Under the pieces are notes generated by a model that saw nothing but the letters and a program-made list of their open reading frames with translations, did no database searches and was not told the DNA's origin. Position numbers and translations under genes: made by a program. Positions 37,709-47,405 of a DNA stretch of 64,000 nt are shown here, piece after piece. Within the stretch, counting starts at the first letter, position 1; every line of letters begins with the position of its first letter. The stretch comes from Actinoplanes sichuanensis (lineage in GTDB: Bacteria; Actinomycetota; Actinomycetes; Mycobacteriales; Micromonosporaceae), in the NCBI RefSeq assembly GCF_033097365.1, contig NZ_AP028461.1, positions 124,001 to 188,000 of the forward strand, read 5' to 3'.

Positions 37709-38281
37709 TCAGCGCCGGCCGGGAAGGACGGGCATGGCCTCCGCCTTGATCACGCCACTGTCGGCGATGACGTCGACGATGCGTGGATCGATCAGCCAGG
37801 CCTCACCCTGGTTGCTGCCGGGATAGAGCGTGTAGATCCGGGATACCGCACCGGCCTCGGCCAGCAGATCGTTGATCACGGCGAGCGGCCGGACCGTCGA
37901 CACATACCACGGGTTACCCGCGGCCCAGTCCGCCGGCGTCCACACCACGCAACGCCGGCCGTTGATCGCGATGACGTAGTCGCCGGTCTCCACACTGTCC
38001 GGGTAGTTCAGCTCCTCGAACCGCAGCTCCACACCGTGCCCGGCCAGGGCCGGCCCCAGCTCCCGGCGCAGCACGCGGGCGACACCACCCTCGGCCATGG
38101 TCTCCCCGTCGACGTCGAAGTACCTCTCGCCGGGCTCCTCGTCCAGGGTCGCCAGGCCACCGAGCGGATGTGCGCCCTCCGCGACCGCACGTTCCCCGGC
38201 GGCCGCGTCCTCCGCCGAGAAGTCCCGCCACCAGCCCAGTTCCCGCAGCTTGCGGGCCAGTTCCACGTAGCTCTGATCCAT
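37709..38281 (-). CDS. Hypothetical protein, possible immunity protein
   Basis: The product is 190 residues from ATG at 38281, acidic and soluble (N-terminus MDQSYVELARKLRELGWWRDF). No domain is recognised. Two readings are possible. It lies only 42 bp from the toxin gene, which hints at an immunity role, but it is convergent, which is unusual for immunity genes. Alternatively it belongs with the ECF sigma gene 14 bp upstream on the same strand. The operon reading seems more likely. Confidence 0.6.
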   Translation of the reverse strand: MDQSYVELARKLRELGWWRDFSAEDAAAGERAVAEGAHPLGGLATLDEEPGERYFDVDGETMAEGGVARVLRRELGPALAGHGVELRFEELNYPDSVETGDYVIAINGRRCVVWTPADWAAGNPWYVSTVRPLAVINDLLAEAGAVSRIYTLYPGSNQGEAWLIDPRIVDVIADSGVIKAEAMPVLPGRR

Positions 38282-38295
38282 CAGGGCATCATGCC

Positions 38296-39129
38296 CTAAA
38301 CATCGACGGCGAGACGTACGTTGCGGACCTGCCCACCGCGCTCGTGCAGCAGCCAGGTGCCCGACGTGGTCTCCCACACGGTGACATCGGGCGCGGCCAC
38401 CACGTCGACCAGCCGCTGCGGGAGCACGTCACGACGCAGTGCCTCCGAGACCGACGACAATCCGGTGGTACGGCGCCCGTCCGGCCAGCACACCACCGCA
38501 CCGTGCGCCCATCGCCCGCGAACCGCCCCCGGCGAACCACCCAGGATCGCCGCCGCCTCGGCCCGGCGCAGCGTGGTCAACGCGGCAGACTCATCGTGGC
38601 GCTCGTCGCGTACCGACGGAAGGATCTGGGAAAGCTGCCGACGGGCCTCGCTGAGCCGACTGCGGACCGTGCCCACCGGAATCACGCACAACCCGGCGAT
38701 CCGCTCGTAGGAGTTGCGCTCGGCGAAATACCGCAGCATCGTCACCGGCCGCAGGACCGGCGACAGCCGCGTCAGCGCATGCCGCACCCAGTCCCGGTCG
38801 GCATACCGCTGCACCGGGTCATCCACCGCAAGAGGCAGATCAAGATCGGTCAGATCCATCGGTACGGGACGCGCCTCCCGCAGTCGTGTCCGGCAGAGGT
38901 TGCGCACGATCGCGTGCAGCCAGAACCGCACCGCCGACGGATCCCGCAGCTGCCCGATCCGGGTGAGCGCGGTGATCGCCGCCTCCTGGCAGACGTCGTC
39001 GACATCCGGCCCGGAACCCAGGATCTGCAGCGCCACCGACCGCATCCCGACGTAGTGCGCCTGGAACAGCACGGTGAGGCTGGCCGCGTCCCCACGCTGA
39101 GCGGCCCGGACGAGCAGTTCGGTCTCCAT
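38296..39129 (-). CDS. ECF-type RNA polymerase sigma factor with C-terminal extension
   Basis: The product is 277 residues from ATG at 39129. Region 2 (ALFQAHYVGMRSVALQILG...DVDDVCQEAAITALTRI...FWLHAIVRNLCRTRLRE) and region 4 (LSPVLRPVTMLRYFAERNSYERIAGLCVIPVGTVRSRLSEAR) are clear. A further ~95 residues follow, predicted beta-rich, ending GTWLLHERGGQVRNVRLAVDV. Such C-terminal extensions often replace an anti-sigma factor as the sensing part. Divergent from the alpha/beta-hydrolase gene at 39279 and upstream of the small gene at 38281. Confidence 0.82.
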   Translation of the reverse strand: METELLVRAAQRGDAASLTVLFQAHYVGMRSVALQILGSGPDVDDVCQEAAITALTRIGQLRDPSAVRFWLHAIVRNLCRTRLREARPVPMDLTDLDLPLAVDDPVQRYADRDWVRHALTRLSPVLRPVTMLRYFAERNSYERIAGLCVIPVGTVRSRLSEARRQLSQILPSVRDERHDESAALTTLRRAEAAAILGGSPGAVRGRWAHGAVVCWPDGRRTTGLSSVSEALRRDVLPQRLVDVVAAPDVTVWETTSGTWLLHERGGQVRNVRLAVDV

Positions 39130-39278
39130 GGCCGACGAACCTAGAGACGGCCACTGGACGATTTGTTGACCCGCCGAACCGAACTTCCGGCCCACCCCGG
39201 TCGTCTGGTGAACGTGAACAACACCCCGGACATCCACTACGACCACGACGCGGGCATGATGAGGCGGGTGAACCGGCG

Positions 39279-40826
39279 ATGACCTACTGCACCGTCGACG
39301 GCACGCGGCTGGCGTACCACCTCGCGGGCGACGGCCCGATGATGATCGCCCACCCGGGCGGACCCGGCGTCGAATACTCCTATCTGCGGTTTCCGCAGCT
39401 GGAGAAGCATTTCACCATGGTGTATCCGGAACCGGCCGGCACCGGCGCCTCGGACCCGTTGCCGGAACACGCCACCTACGCCGGCACCTACGCCGACCTG
39501 CTCCACGGCCTGATCGAACACCTCGCCGTCCCCCGGGTGTACCTTTTCGGTCACTCGCACGGCGGGGTCGTCGCCCAGCAATACGCGCTGGACCACCCGG
39601 ACCGGGTCGCCGGGCTCGTCCTGTACAGCTCGACCCCGGTCACCGACGCCGACTTCTGGGCCGCCGGAAGCAGACAGGCGGCCGCCTACCCGCACCGTCA
39701 CCCGGACGTCCCGGAGGCGGCCGCCGCGGCGATCGCGCTGGAGGCGCCGTTGCCGGCGCAGACCGACGACGCCGCGACCGCGCGGTTGAGCGCCGGCCTG
39801 CCGGTGTACTTCGCCGACTTCTGGGGGCGGCGCGCCGAGTTCCAGCCGCTGCGCGACGGCCTGCGCACCCGGCTCGTCGACTTCGCGACCACCGCGATCG
39901 ACCACCGGCCGCGACTACCGGAGATCACCGCGCCGACGCTGGTGATCACCGGCCGGCACGACTTCATCTGCGGGCCGGAATGGGCAAGGATGCTGCACAC
40001 CGGCATCGCCGGATCCCGCCTGGTGATCCTCGAGGACAGCGGCCATTTCGGTCACCTCGAGGAACCGGAGACGTTCGCCGCCGAGGTCCGGCGGCTGATC
40101 TTCGCCGAGGAGGTACGCGGCGCGTTCCGCCGTGGCGACACGGCCGAGGTGACCCGTCTCGCCGAGGCCGAGCTGGCCCGTCCGGGGTCGACCGCGAGCG
40201 AGGTCGAGGCACGCTACGCGCTGTCGCGTCTCGCCCTGCGCGCCGACGACCTGCCCCGCGCCGAGAAACTGGCGAGCGCCGCCCTGGACGTCGCGCTGCG
40301 CGCCGGTGACCGGGCTCTGGAGGAACGCCCCCGGCACGTGCTGGCCGCGGTGGCCCGCCTCTCCGGCGACCTCGACCTGGCCCGCGAACGCTATCTGGCG
40401 AGCATCGAACTCAACCAGGAGCTGGGCCGCCCCGAGACGGTCAACTCGGAGTTCTACAACCTGGCCTTCACCGAGTTGCACCGCGGCGACCTCGAACTCG
40501 CCCGGGAACTGTTCGACGAGGTTCAACAGCGCGTCTTCCGGTACGGCTACCGCACCTTCGTCCCCTACCTGGGCATCGCCGCCGCCGCGCTGGCCTCGGT
40601 CGACGGCGACCAGGTCCGGGCGACCCGGATGATCGGTTTCACCGACAGTGCCTTCGCCGCCCTGGGTCAGGTACCGGACCCGGACGATGCCGTCGAACTC
40701 GGTCGCGCCCGCACCGCCGCCGTCTCGGCCCTGGGCGAGGAGCGGTTCGCGTTCGCCTACGCCGACGGCGCGGTACTCGAACCGGAGGCCGTGTTCGGCC
40801 GCACCTGGAGCGAACCACGCACGTAG
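39279..40826 (+). CDS. Alpha/beta-hydrolase with C-terminal TPR-like helical domain
   Basis: The product is 515 residues. Residues 1-265 are a proline-iminopeptidase-like alpha/beta-hydrolase with HPGGPG oxyanion-hole motif, nucleophile serine in GHSHGG (about residue 93), acid in TGRHD, and histidine in DSGHFGHLEEPE. Residues about 270-515 are helical repeats (AEAELARPGSTASEVEARYALSRLA..., ARERYLASIELNQELGRPETV) like the TPR domains of AfsR-type regulators. The 3' end overlaps the convergent AfsR-like gene by 70 bp. It is a paralogue of the hydrolase at 42838 but has an intact triad. Confidence 0.8.
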   Translation: MTYCTVDGTRLAYHLAGDGPMMIAHPGGPGVEYSYLRFPQLEKHFTMVYPEPAGTGASDPLPEHATYAGTYADLLHGLIEHLAVPRVYLFGHSHGGVVAQQYALDHPDRVAGLVLYSSTPVTDADFWAAGSRQAAAYPHRHPDVPEAAAAAIALEAPLPAQTDDAATARLSAGLPVYFADFWGRRAEFQPLRDGLRTRLVDFATTAIDHRPRLPEITAPTLVITGRHDFICGPEWARMLHTGIAGSRLVILEDSGHFGHLEEPETFAAEVRRLIFAEEVRGAFRRGDTAEVTRLAEAELARPGSTASEVEARYALSRLALRADDLPRAEKLASAALDVALRAGDRALEERPRHVLAAVARLSGDLDLARERYLASIELNQELGRPETVNSEFYNLAFTELHRGDLELARELFDEVQQRVFRYGYRTFVPYLGIAAAALASVDGDQVRATRMIGFTDSAFAALGQVPDPDDAVELGRARTAAVSALGEERFAFAYADGAVLEPEAVFGRTWSEPRT

Positions 40827-42841
40827 CGTTCGGCCTCCGCCCCGTCGGTCGGGTCGACCTGCCGCAGCGTTGCGGCCAGCGCCCGGGCCAGGTCGTGCTC
40901 CCCGAGGTCGGCGGCCGTCCGAACCGCTTCGACGAGTTCCCGCCGGTCGCCGGCCCGCTGGTAGTGCGTCAACAGACGGATCGTCGCGGCCCGGCGCTCG
41001 GCCGGGCCGTCGATCTCCCGGCAGAGCTCCCCGGCGTACGCCCGGACCAGCACGTGGCAGGTCACCCGCCCGTCGTGGTGTTCGTCGATCAGCGCGGCCT
41101 GGGCCAGTTCCGCGAGCTCGGCTCGGGTCCGCGCCGGGTCGCCGCCGGACAGTTCGGCGCAGGCGGCCTCGGTGATCCCGGTGCTCAGCGAAACTGACAG
41201 CAGGCGGAACAGACCGGCCGCGCCCTCGCCCAGCTGCCGATACGACCAGGCGAACGCGCTTCGCGGATCGGGTGTGCCCGAGCCCGCCGGAAACGCCTCC
41301 AACCGGCGGGCACTGTCGCGCAGATCCGCGGCGACCGACTCCAGCGACAACGTGGGACGTGCGTTCAGCCGCGCGGCCAGGATCGCCAACGCGAGCGGAA
41401 GCCGCCCACACAGCTCGATGATCTCGTCGACCACCGCGTGTCTTCCGGTCGCGGTGGCCGCCGGCAGGCGACGGCGCAGGAGTTCCTGGGCCGAGGCCGG
41501 ATCGGGGACGTCGACGCGCAGCAGGTGGGCGCCGTCGAACGCGGCCAGCCCGAGCAACGGCCGACGGCTGGTCAGCAGGACCAGACCGGCGGCCGAGTTC
41601 GGCAGCAGCGGGCGGACCTGGGCCGGGTCGTGCACGTTGTCCAGCAGCACCAGGAACCGGCGACCGGCGGTCAGGCTCCGGTAGGCGCCCAGCCGGGCGT
41701 CGAACGTGGCGGGCATCTGGGCCGCCGGCATGCCGAGGGCGTACAACAGGGCGGCCAGCGCGTCACCGGCCAGCAGGTCGTCGTCCTGGTCGCCACGCAG
41801 GTCCAGGTAGAGATGCCCGTCGTCGAACCGGGCCGCGTGCCGGTGGGCGGCATGCACGGCCAGCGTCGACTTGCCGACGCCGCCCATCCCGTCCAGGGCC
41901 ACGATCAGCGGAGCGGTCCGGCCGTCCCGGCTCATCCCGTCGACCAGACCGTCCAGAGTGGCCAGCTCGGATCCGCGACCGGTGAAGGTCGGCAGGTCGG
42001 GTGGGAGCTGCGCCGGGCGTACCGGCGCAGGGGTCGTCTCCCGGCCCAACACCTGCCGGTGAGCGTCGTCGAGAGTCCGGCCCGGGTCGATGCCCAGGTC
42101 TTCGGCGAGCCGCTCGCGGATCGCCCGGTAGGTGGCCAGGGCCTCGGCCGGGTGGCCGGCCGTCGCGAGCGTGGTGATCAGCCGTGCGTGCACCAGCTCG
42201 TTGAGCGGGCCCATCGCGGCCGCGAGCCGCAGTTGCGCCAGCACCGCCTCCGGTCGCCGCAACCGGATCGCGATGTCGGCCGCCGCCACCACGGCCTCGA
42301 AGAACTCGCCGTCGATCGCGGCGAACGTGGCCGCCGCCCCGACACTGTCGGCCAGCGTGTCCCCGGCCGGCCCGCGGCAGAGCCGCAACGCCGCCGCGTA
42401 ATGCTCCAGCGCCTCCTCCCAGCGCCCGGAACCGGGAGAGGCGTCGCCGGGGGACGCGGAGGCCCGACCCGCGGCCGACCGGCCGGCGGCGACCAGGTCG
42501 CGGAACTCCGCGAGATCCAGCGTCTCCGGACCGGCGGCGAAGCGGTATCCGCTGGTCCCGCGCAACAGAAACGAGCCGGGGGTACGCAGCGCGAGATCCG
42601 GTTCGAGCAGACGCCGGAGCGCGCCGACGTACTTGTGGATGACGTTGACCGCGCTGACCGGAGCGTCGAAGCCCCAGATCGACGCCATCAGGTCGGACAT
42701 GCTGACCGGATGGCCGGCCCGCGCCAGCAGCACCGCGAGCAGGCAGCGTTGCTGGCGCGGCCCCAGATCGTCGATCTCGGTGGCACCGCGCCACACCCGC
42801 AGCGGCCCCATGATCTGCAGGCGAAGGTCCCGATCGGTCAC
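40757..42841 (-). CDS. AfsR/SARP-family transcriptional regulator with NB-ARC ATPase
   Basis: The product is 694 residues from GTG at 42841. An OmpR-type winged helix (LRLQIMGPLRVWRGATEIDDLGPRQQRCLLAVLL...), then a bacterial transcriptional activator domain (about 100-255), then an NB-ARC switch ATPase with Walker A GMGGVGKST (about 317-325) and FLVLLDN, and a short helical C-terminus. SARP-type proteins activate secondary metabolism or morphology genes. The start codon overlaps the hydrolase stop (GTGA), so the two proteins are made together. The TPR region usual in AfsR is short or absent here; the convergent hydrolase carries such repeats instead. Confidence 0.88.
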   Translation of the reverse strand: MTDRDLRLQIMGPLRVWRGATEIDDLGPRQQRCLLAVLLARAGHPVSMSDLMASIWGFDAPVSAVNVIHKYVGALRRLLEPDLALRTPGSFLLRGTSGYRFAAGPETLDLAEFRDLVAAGRSAAGRASASPGDASPGSGRWEEALEHYAAALRLCRGPAGDTLADSVGAAATFAAIDGEFFEAVVAAADIAIRLRRPEAVLAQLRLAAAMGPLNELVHARLITTLATAGHPAEALATYRAIRERLAEDLGIDPGRTLDDAHRQVLGRETTPAPVRPAQLPPDLPTFTGRGSELATLDGLVDGMSRDGRTAPLIVALDGMGGVGKSTLAVHAAHRHAARFDDGHLYLDLRGDQDDDLLAGDALAALLYALGMPAAQMPATFDARLGAYRSLTAGRRFLVLLDNVHDPAQVRPLLPNSAAGLVLLTSRRPLLGLAAFDGAHLLRVDVPDPASAQELLRRRLPAATATGRHAVVDEIIELCGRLPLALAILAARLNARPTLSLESVAADLRDSARRLEAFPAGSGTPDPRSAFAWSYRQLGEGAAGLFRLLSVSLSTGITEAACAELSGGDPARTRAELAELAQAALIDEHHDGRVTCHVLVRAYAGELCREIDGPAERRAATIRLLTHYQRAGDRRELVEAVRTAADLGEHDLARALAATLRQVDPTDGAEAERYVRGSLQVRPNTASGSSTAPSA

Positions 42842-43641
42842 CCGGCCACCCGGCTCGTGAACTCCTTCAGCAGGTGCGCGAACCGCTGCGTCTCCTCCAG
42901 ATGCGCGAACCGTCCGCTGTCCTCGAAGATCGCCACCCGGGCGTCGGGCACCCCGACCCGCAGCATGGCCGCCGCGTCCGGCCCGAACACCACGTCCCGG
43001 GCCCCGGCCAGGATCAGCGTCGGCACCGCGATCGACGCGAGCCGCCCCCGCAGGTCGACGGCCGCGAAGTCGGCGGCCGGCCGCGGCCGGCACCTGACCG
43101 CGGCCACCACCGGCGCGAACTCGGCCTCCCGCCGCTGGTAGTCGGCGAAGTGCGACGGCAGCACCGCCCGCAGCCGCCGGGTCGCCGAGGCCTCGTCATG
43201 CACGTCCTCGACGGTGTCGCGGTGCAGGTTCCACCGGGCCTGGGCCAGCATCTGCCCGTCGGCCACCGGCCCGGTCGAGTAGAGGACCAGCCCGGCCACG
43301 TCGGCGGGCCGCCCGGCCAGGTAGCTCTGGGTGACGAACCCGCCGTGCCCGTGCCCGAGCACGAAGACCGGCTCGTCGGCGAACGCCCGTACCACCGCGT
43401 CCAGATGTTCGACGTAGGTGTCCAGGTGGTAGGCGGGCAACTCGTCGGAATCCCCGGTGCCGGCCGGCTCCATGTAGATCATCGTGTGGTCGCGTTCGGC
43501 CAGCGGCATCCGCAGGTACTCCCAGTGCATACCGGGACCGGCCGGGTGCGCCACACAGCGGGGGCCACGCCCGCGCACATGACAGACCAGCGAGACGCCA
43601 CCGGCCCGGATCACCCGGCGGCTCTCCGATCGCGAACTCAT
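42838..43641 (-). CDS. Alpha/beta-hydrolase-fold protein lacking the nucleophile, coupled to the SARP regulator
   Basis: The product is 267 residues from ATG at 43641 (GAGGAG 9 nt upstream). The fold is clearly that of the proline-iminopeptidase-like hydrolases (HPAGPGMHWEYLR, YMEPAGTGDSDELP, LAGARDVVFGPDA). The nucleophile elbow reads GHGHGG, with glycine where serine should be, and the usual catalytic GH near the C-terminus reads GRFAH. It is therefore probably not an enzyme; a ligand-binding sensor is a reasonable inference. Stop and regulator start overlap, so its job is likely tied to the AfsR-like protein. Confidence 0.8.
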   Translation of the reverse strand: MSSRSESRRVIRAGGVSLVCHVRGRGPRCVAHPAGPGMHWEYLRMPLAERDHTMIYMEPAGTGDSDELPAYHLDTYVEHLDAVVRAFADEPVFVLGHGHGGFVTQSYLAGRPADVAGLVLYSTGPVADGQMLAQARWNLHRDTVEDVHDEASATRRLRAVLPSHFADYQRREAEFAPVVAAVRCRPRPAADFAAVDLRGRLASIAVPTLILAGARDVVFGPDAAAMLRVGVPDARVAIFEDSGRFAHLEETQRFAHLLKEFTSRVAG

Positions 43642-43752
43642 GATCAACGGCTCCTCGGGACACGCGAGTACCGCCCGGTCCCCGCCGTCCCCGATCATGC
43701 CGCACACGACTTGACGAGGACTTGATTCCGGGGCCGGGCGGCTCGCGACGCG

Positions 43753-45324
<1,572 letters not shown>

Positions 45325-45459
45325 TCAAGAGGGACTTTGTGTTTTCCCGATAGCGGGGTGTCTGCACTGCTCAGGAGCGCGACTTCGAATTAAGTGCCTC
45401 CGTAACACATACTGAGCAAGTATTTTTGTAGGTTTTATCGCACGATTCCGACTATGGTG

Positions 45460-45473
45460 TGGGAGCGCTCCCG
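45460..45473. promoter_or_regulatory. CebR-like operator between xylanase and esterase genes
   Basis: TGGGAGCGCTCCCG matches 13 of 14 positions of the TGGGAGCGCTCCCA box bound by the LacI-family cellobiose regulator CebR in streptomycetes. The inner 12 bp (45461-45472) are a perfect palindrome. It lies 42 bp before the esterase start and in the shared region with the divergent xylanase gene. Confidence 0.8.
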
Positions 45474-45514
45474 TTACGGTTCTTGTATTGAGAGATTTGA
45501 ATAGGAGTTCGGAG

Positions 45515-46807
45515 ATGAAGCGAAGAGCGCGTAGCCGCACCCTCCTCGGCGTGATCGTCGCCGCCGCGACCCTGCTGCTCGGCGCCGGGACGACGGTCCT
45601 GCTCAGCGGCACCGCGTCGGCCGAGTCGAACGGCACTCTCGCGGCGACCGCGGGTTGTGGGAAGAACCCGACACTGCGCGACGGGACCTACACCATCCAG
45701 AGTGGCGGCCGCGCCCGCACCTACATGCTGCGGCTGCCGTCCGGATACACCAGCAGCCAGGCCTACCGGCTCGTCGTCGGACTGCACTGGCTCAACGGCA
45801 GCGCCGCCGACGTGGTCGGCAACGGGTTCTACGGTCTGCAACAGCGTTCCGGCAACAGCGCGATCTTCGTGGCGCCGCAGGGCCTCGACGCGGGCTGGGC
45901 CAACACCGGCGGACGTGACGTGACCCTGGTCGACGACATCCTGCGGGCCGTCGAGAACGACCTGTGCGTCGACACGAGCCAGCGGTTCGCGCTCGGCTTC
46001 AGCTACGGCGGCGCGATGAGCTACGCGCTGGCCTGCGCTCGACCCACCGTCTTCCGGGCGGTCGCCCCGATCGCCGGCGCCAACCTCAGCGGATGCTCCG
46101 GAGTGTCCCAGCCGGTCGCCTACTTCGGCATCCACGGCACCCGGGACAGCGTCCTGAACGTCTCCAACGGCCGTAGCCTGCGCGACAGCTTCGTCCGGGC
46201 CAACGGCTGCGCGGCGCAGAACCCGCCGGAACCGGCGTCCGGCAGCGGCACCCACATCACCACCGACTACGCCGGATGCCGGGCCGGCTACCCGGTCCGC
46301 TGGGCCGCGCACGACGGTGACCACGTGCCGCTGCCGACCGACCGCAACTCCTCCACCTCCTGGGTGGGCGCCGAGGTGTGGCAGTTCTTCACCTCCCTCG
46401 GCAGTACCTCGCCGTCGAGCCCGGGGCCGGTCCCGAGCTCGTCCAGCCCGGGGCCGGTCCCGAGTTCGTCCAGCCCGCCCGTCCCCGGGACGGGATGCCG
46501 GGCCGGTGCCGTCGTCAACGCCTGGAACAACGGGCTGACCGCCGAGGTCACCCTCACCAACACCGGCAGCACCGCGATCAACGGCTGGAAGCTGGCCTTC
46601 ACCCTGCCCGGCGGGCAGACCATCACCGGCGGGTGGAACGCCACCTACGCCCCCGCTTCGGGCCGGGTCACCGCGACCGACGCCGGCTACAACGCGGTCG
46701 TGGCCCCCGGGGCTTCGGTCAAGATCGGGTTCCAGGCGACCCACACCGGCGACAGCGGGGCGCCCACGGCGTACGCGCTGAACGGCACCTCCTGCACCAC
46801 CGGCTGA
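45515..46807 (+). CDS. Secreted CE1/PHB-depolymerase-like esterase with C-terminal CBM2
   Basis: The product is 430 residues from ATG at 45515 (GGAG just upstream). The signal peptide ends near GTASAES. The catalytic domain has the serine in GFSYGG (about residue 163) and a likely histidine in AHDGDHVPLP. It resembles the feruloyl/acetylxylan esterases of family CE1, related to PHB depolymerases. A repeated Pro/Ser linker (SSPGPVPSS) leads to a cellulose-binding CBM2 (NAWNNGLTAEVTLTNTGSTAINGWKLAFTLP). Likely role: removing feruloyl or acetyl groups from xylan together with the xylanase next door. Confidence 0.88.
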   Translation: MKRRARSRTLLGVIVAAATLLLGAGTTVLLSGTASAESNGTLAATAGCGKNPTLRDGTYTIQSGGRARTYMLRLPSGYTSSQAYRLVVGLHWLNGSAADVVGNGFYGLQQRSGNSAIFVAPQGLDAGWANTGGRDVTLVDDILRAVENDLCVDTSQRFALGFSYGGAMSYALACARPTVFRAVAPIAGANLSGCSGVSQPVAYFGIHGTRDSVLNVSNGRSLRDSFVRANGCAAQNPPEPASGSGTHITTDYAGCRAGYPVRWAAHDGDHVPLPTDRNSSTSWVGAEVWQFFTSLGSTSPSSPGPVPSSSSPGPVPSSSSPPVPGTGCRAGAVVNAWNNGLTAEVTLTNTGSTAINGWKLAFTLPGGQTITGGWNATYAPASGRVTATDAGYNAVVAPGASVKIGFQATHTGDSGAPTAYALNGTSCTTG

Positions 46808-46815
46808 CGGTGACC

Positions 46816-46857
46816 GGGCCGCGGCGCAGTCATCCGTCAGGGATGGTGTCGCGGCCC
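46816..46857 (+). terminator. Possible terminator hairpin
   Basis: GGGCCGCG (46816-46823) and CGCGGCCC (46850-46857) can form an 8-bp stem with a long loop, 8 bp after the esterase stop. Confidence 0.4.
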
Positions 46858-46919
46858 GTCCGTCGGCGCGAGCATGGCAGGCCAGATGAGGGAGTCCGGC
46901 ACGAGACGGGAAACCCGCA

Positions 46920-47405
46920 ATGGCTGAGGAACGAAGCAGGGCGTGGGCGGGATGGATCGCCTTCGCCGCCGTGATCATGATCGTGAACAGTCTGATCAAC
47001 ATTCTCCAGGGCATGGTGGCGCTGCTCGACGACGAACGGGTGCTCGCCACACCCGATGGGTTCGTGCTGGTGGACATCACCTCCTGGGGTTGGGCGCTGG
47101 TGATCTTCGGCGGCGTGATGCTCATCGTCGGCGGGTTCCTGCTCATCGGTCAGTCCTGGGCCCGGTACGCCGCGGTGGTCGTGATCAGCCTGCACGCGGT
47201 GGCCCAGGTGGTGTCGATCGGCGCGTACCCGTTCTGGACGCTGCTGATGATCGCCCTGGACACGGTGGTGCTCTTCGGGCTGATCGCGCGCTGGGAGCCG
47301 GCCGCCGAGGAACTGCGCTACCAGAACGACCGGGTCGGCCCGGCCGGGCTCACCAACGGCGAGTTCCCGCACGAGGCGCCGTCGCACGGGACCCGTATCA
47401 GCTGA
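46920..47405 (+). CDS. DUF7144-like four-helix membrane protein
   Basis: The product is 161 residues with four hydrophobic helices (WIAFAAVIMIVNSLINILQGMVAL, WALVIFGGVMLIVGGFLLIG, YAAVVVISLHAVAQVVSIG, FWTLLMIALDTVVLFGLIA) and a short polar tail, matching the widespread actinobacterial DUF7144 family of unknown function. Its stop shares a base with the start of the next gene (TGATG), so the two are translationally coupled. Confidence 0.78.
   Translation: MAEERSRAWAGWIAFAAVIMIVNSLINILQGMVALLDDERVLATPDGFVLVDITSWGWALVIFGGVMLIVGGFLLIGQSWARYAAVVVISLHAVAQVVSIGAYPFWTLLMIALDTVVLFGLIARWEPAAEELRYQNDRVGPAGLTNGEFPHEAPSHGTRIS

Noticed and set aside
42842..43093. An upstream in-frame extension of the AfsR-like regulator.
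   Set aside because: The added residues are low-complexity antisense of frame inside the hydrolase gene; GTG at 42841 puts the winged helix at the N-terminus and gives a GTGA overlap.
46943..47404. An upstream in-frame extension of the CinY/HetC-like gene.
   Set aside because: It overlaps the DUF7144-like gene in another frame and would bury the signal peptide in the interior; ATG at 47405 gives a proper signal peptide.
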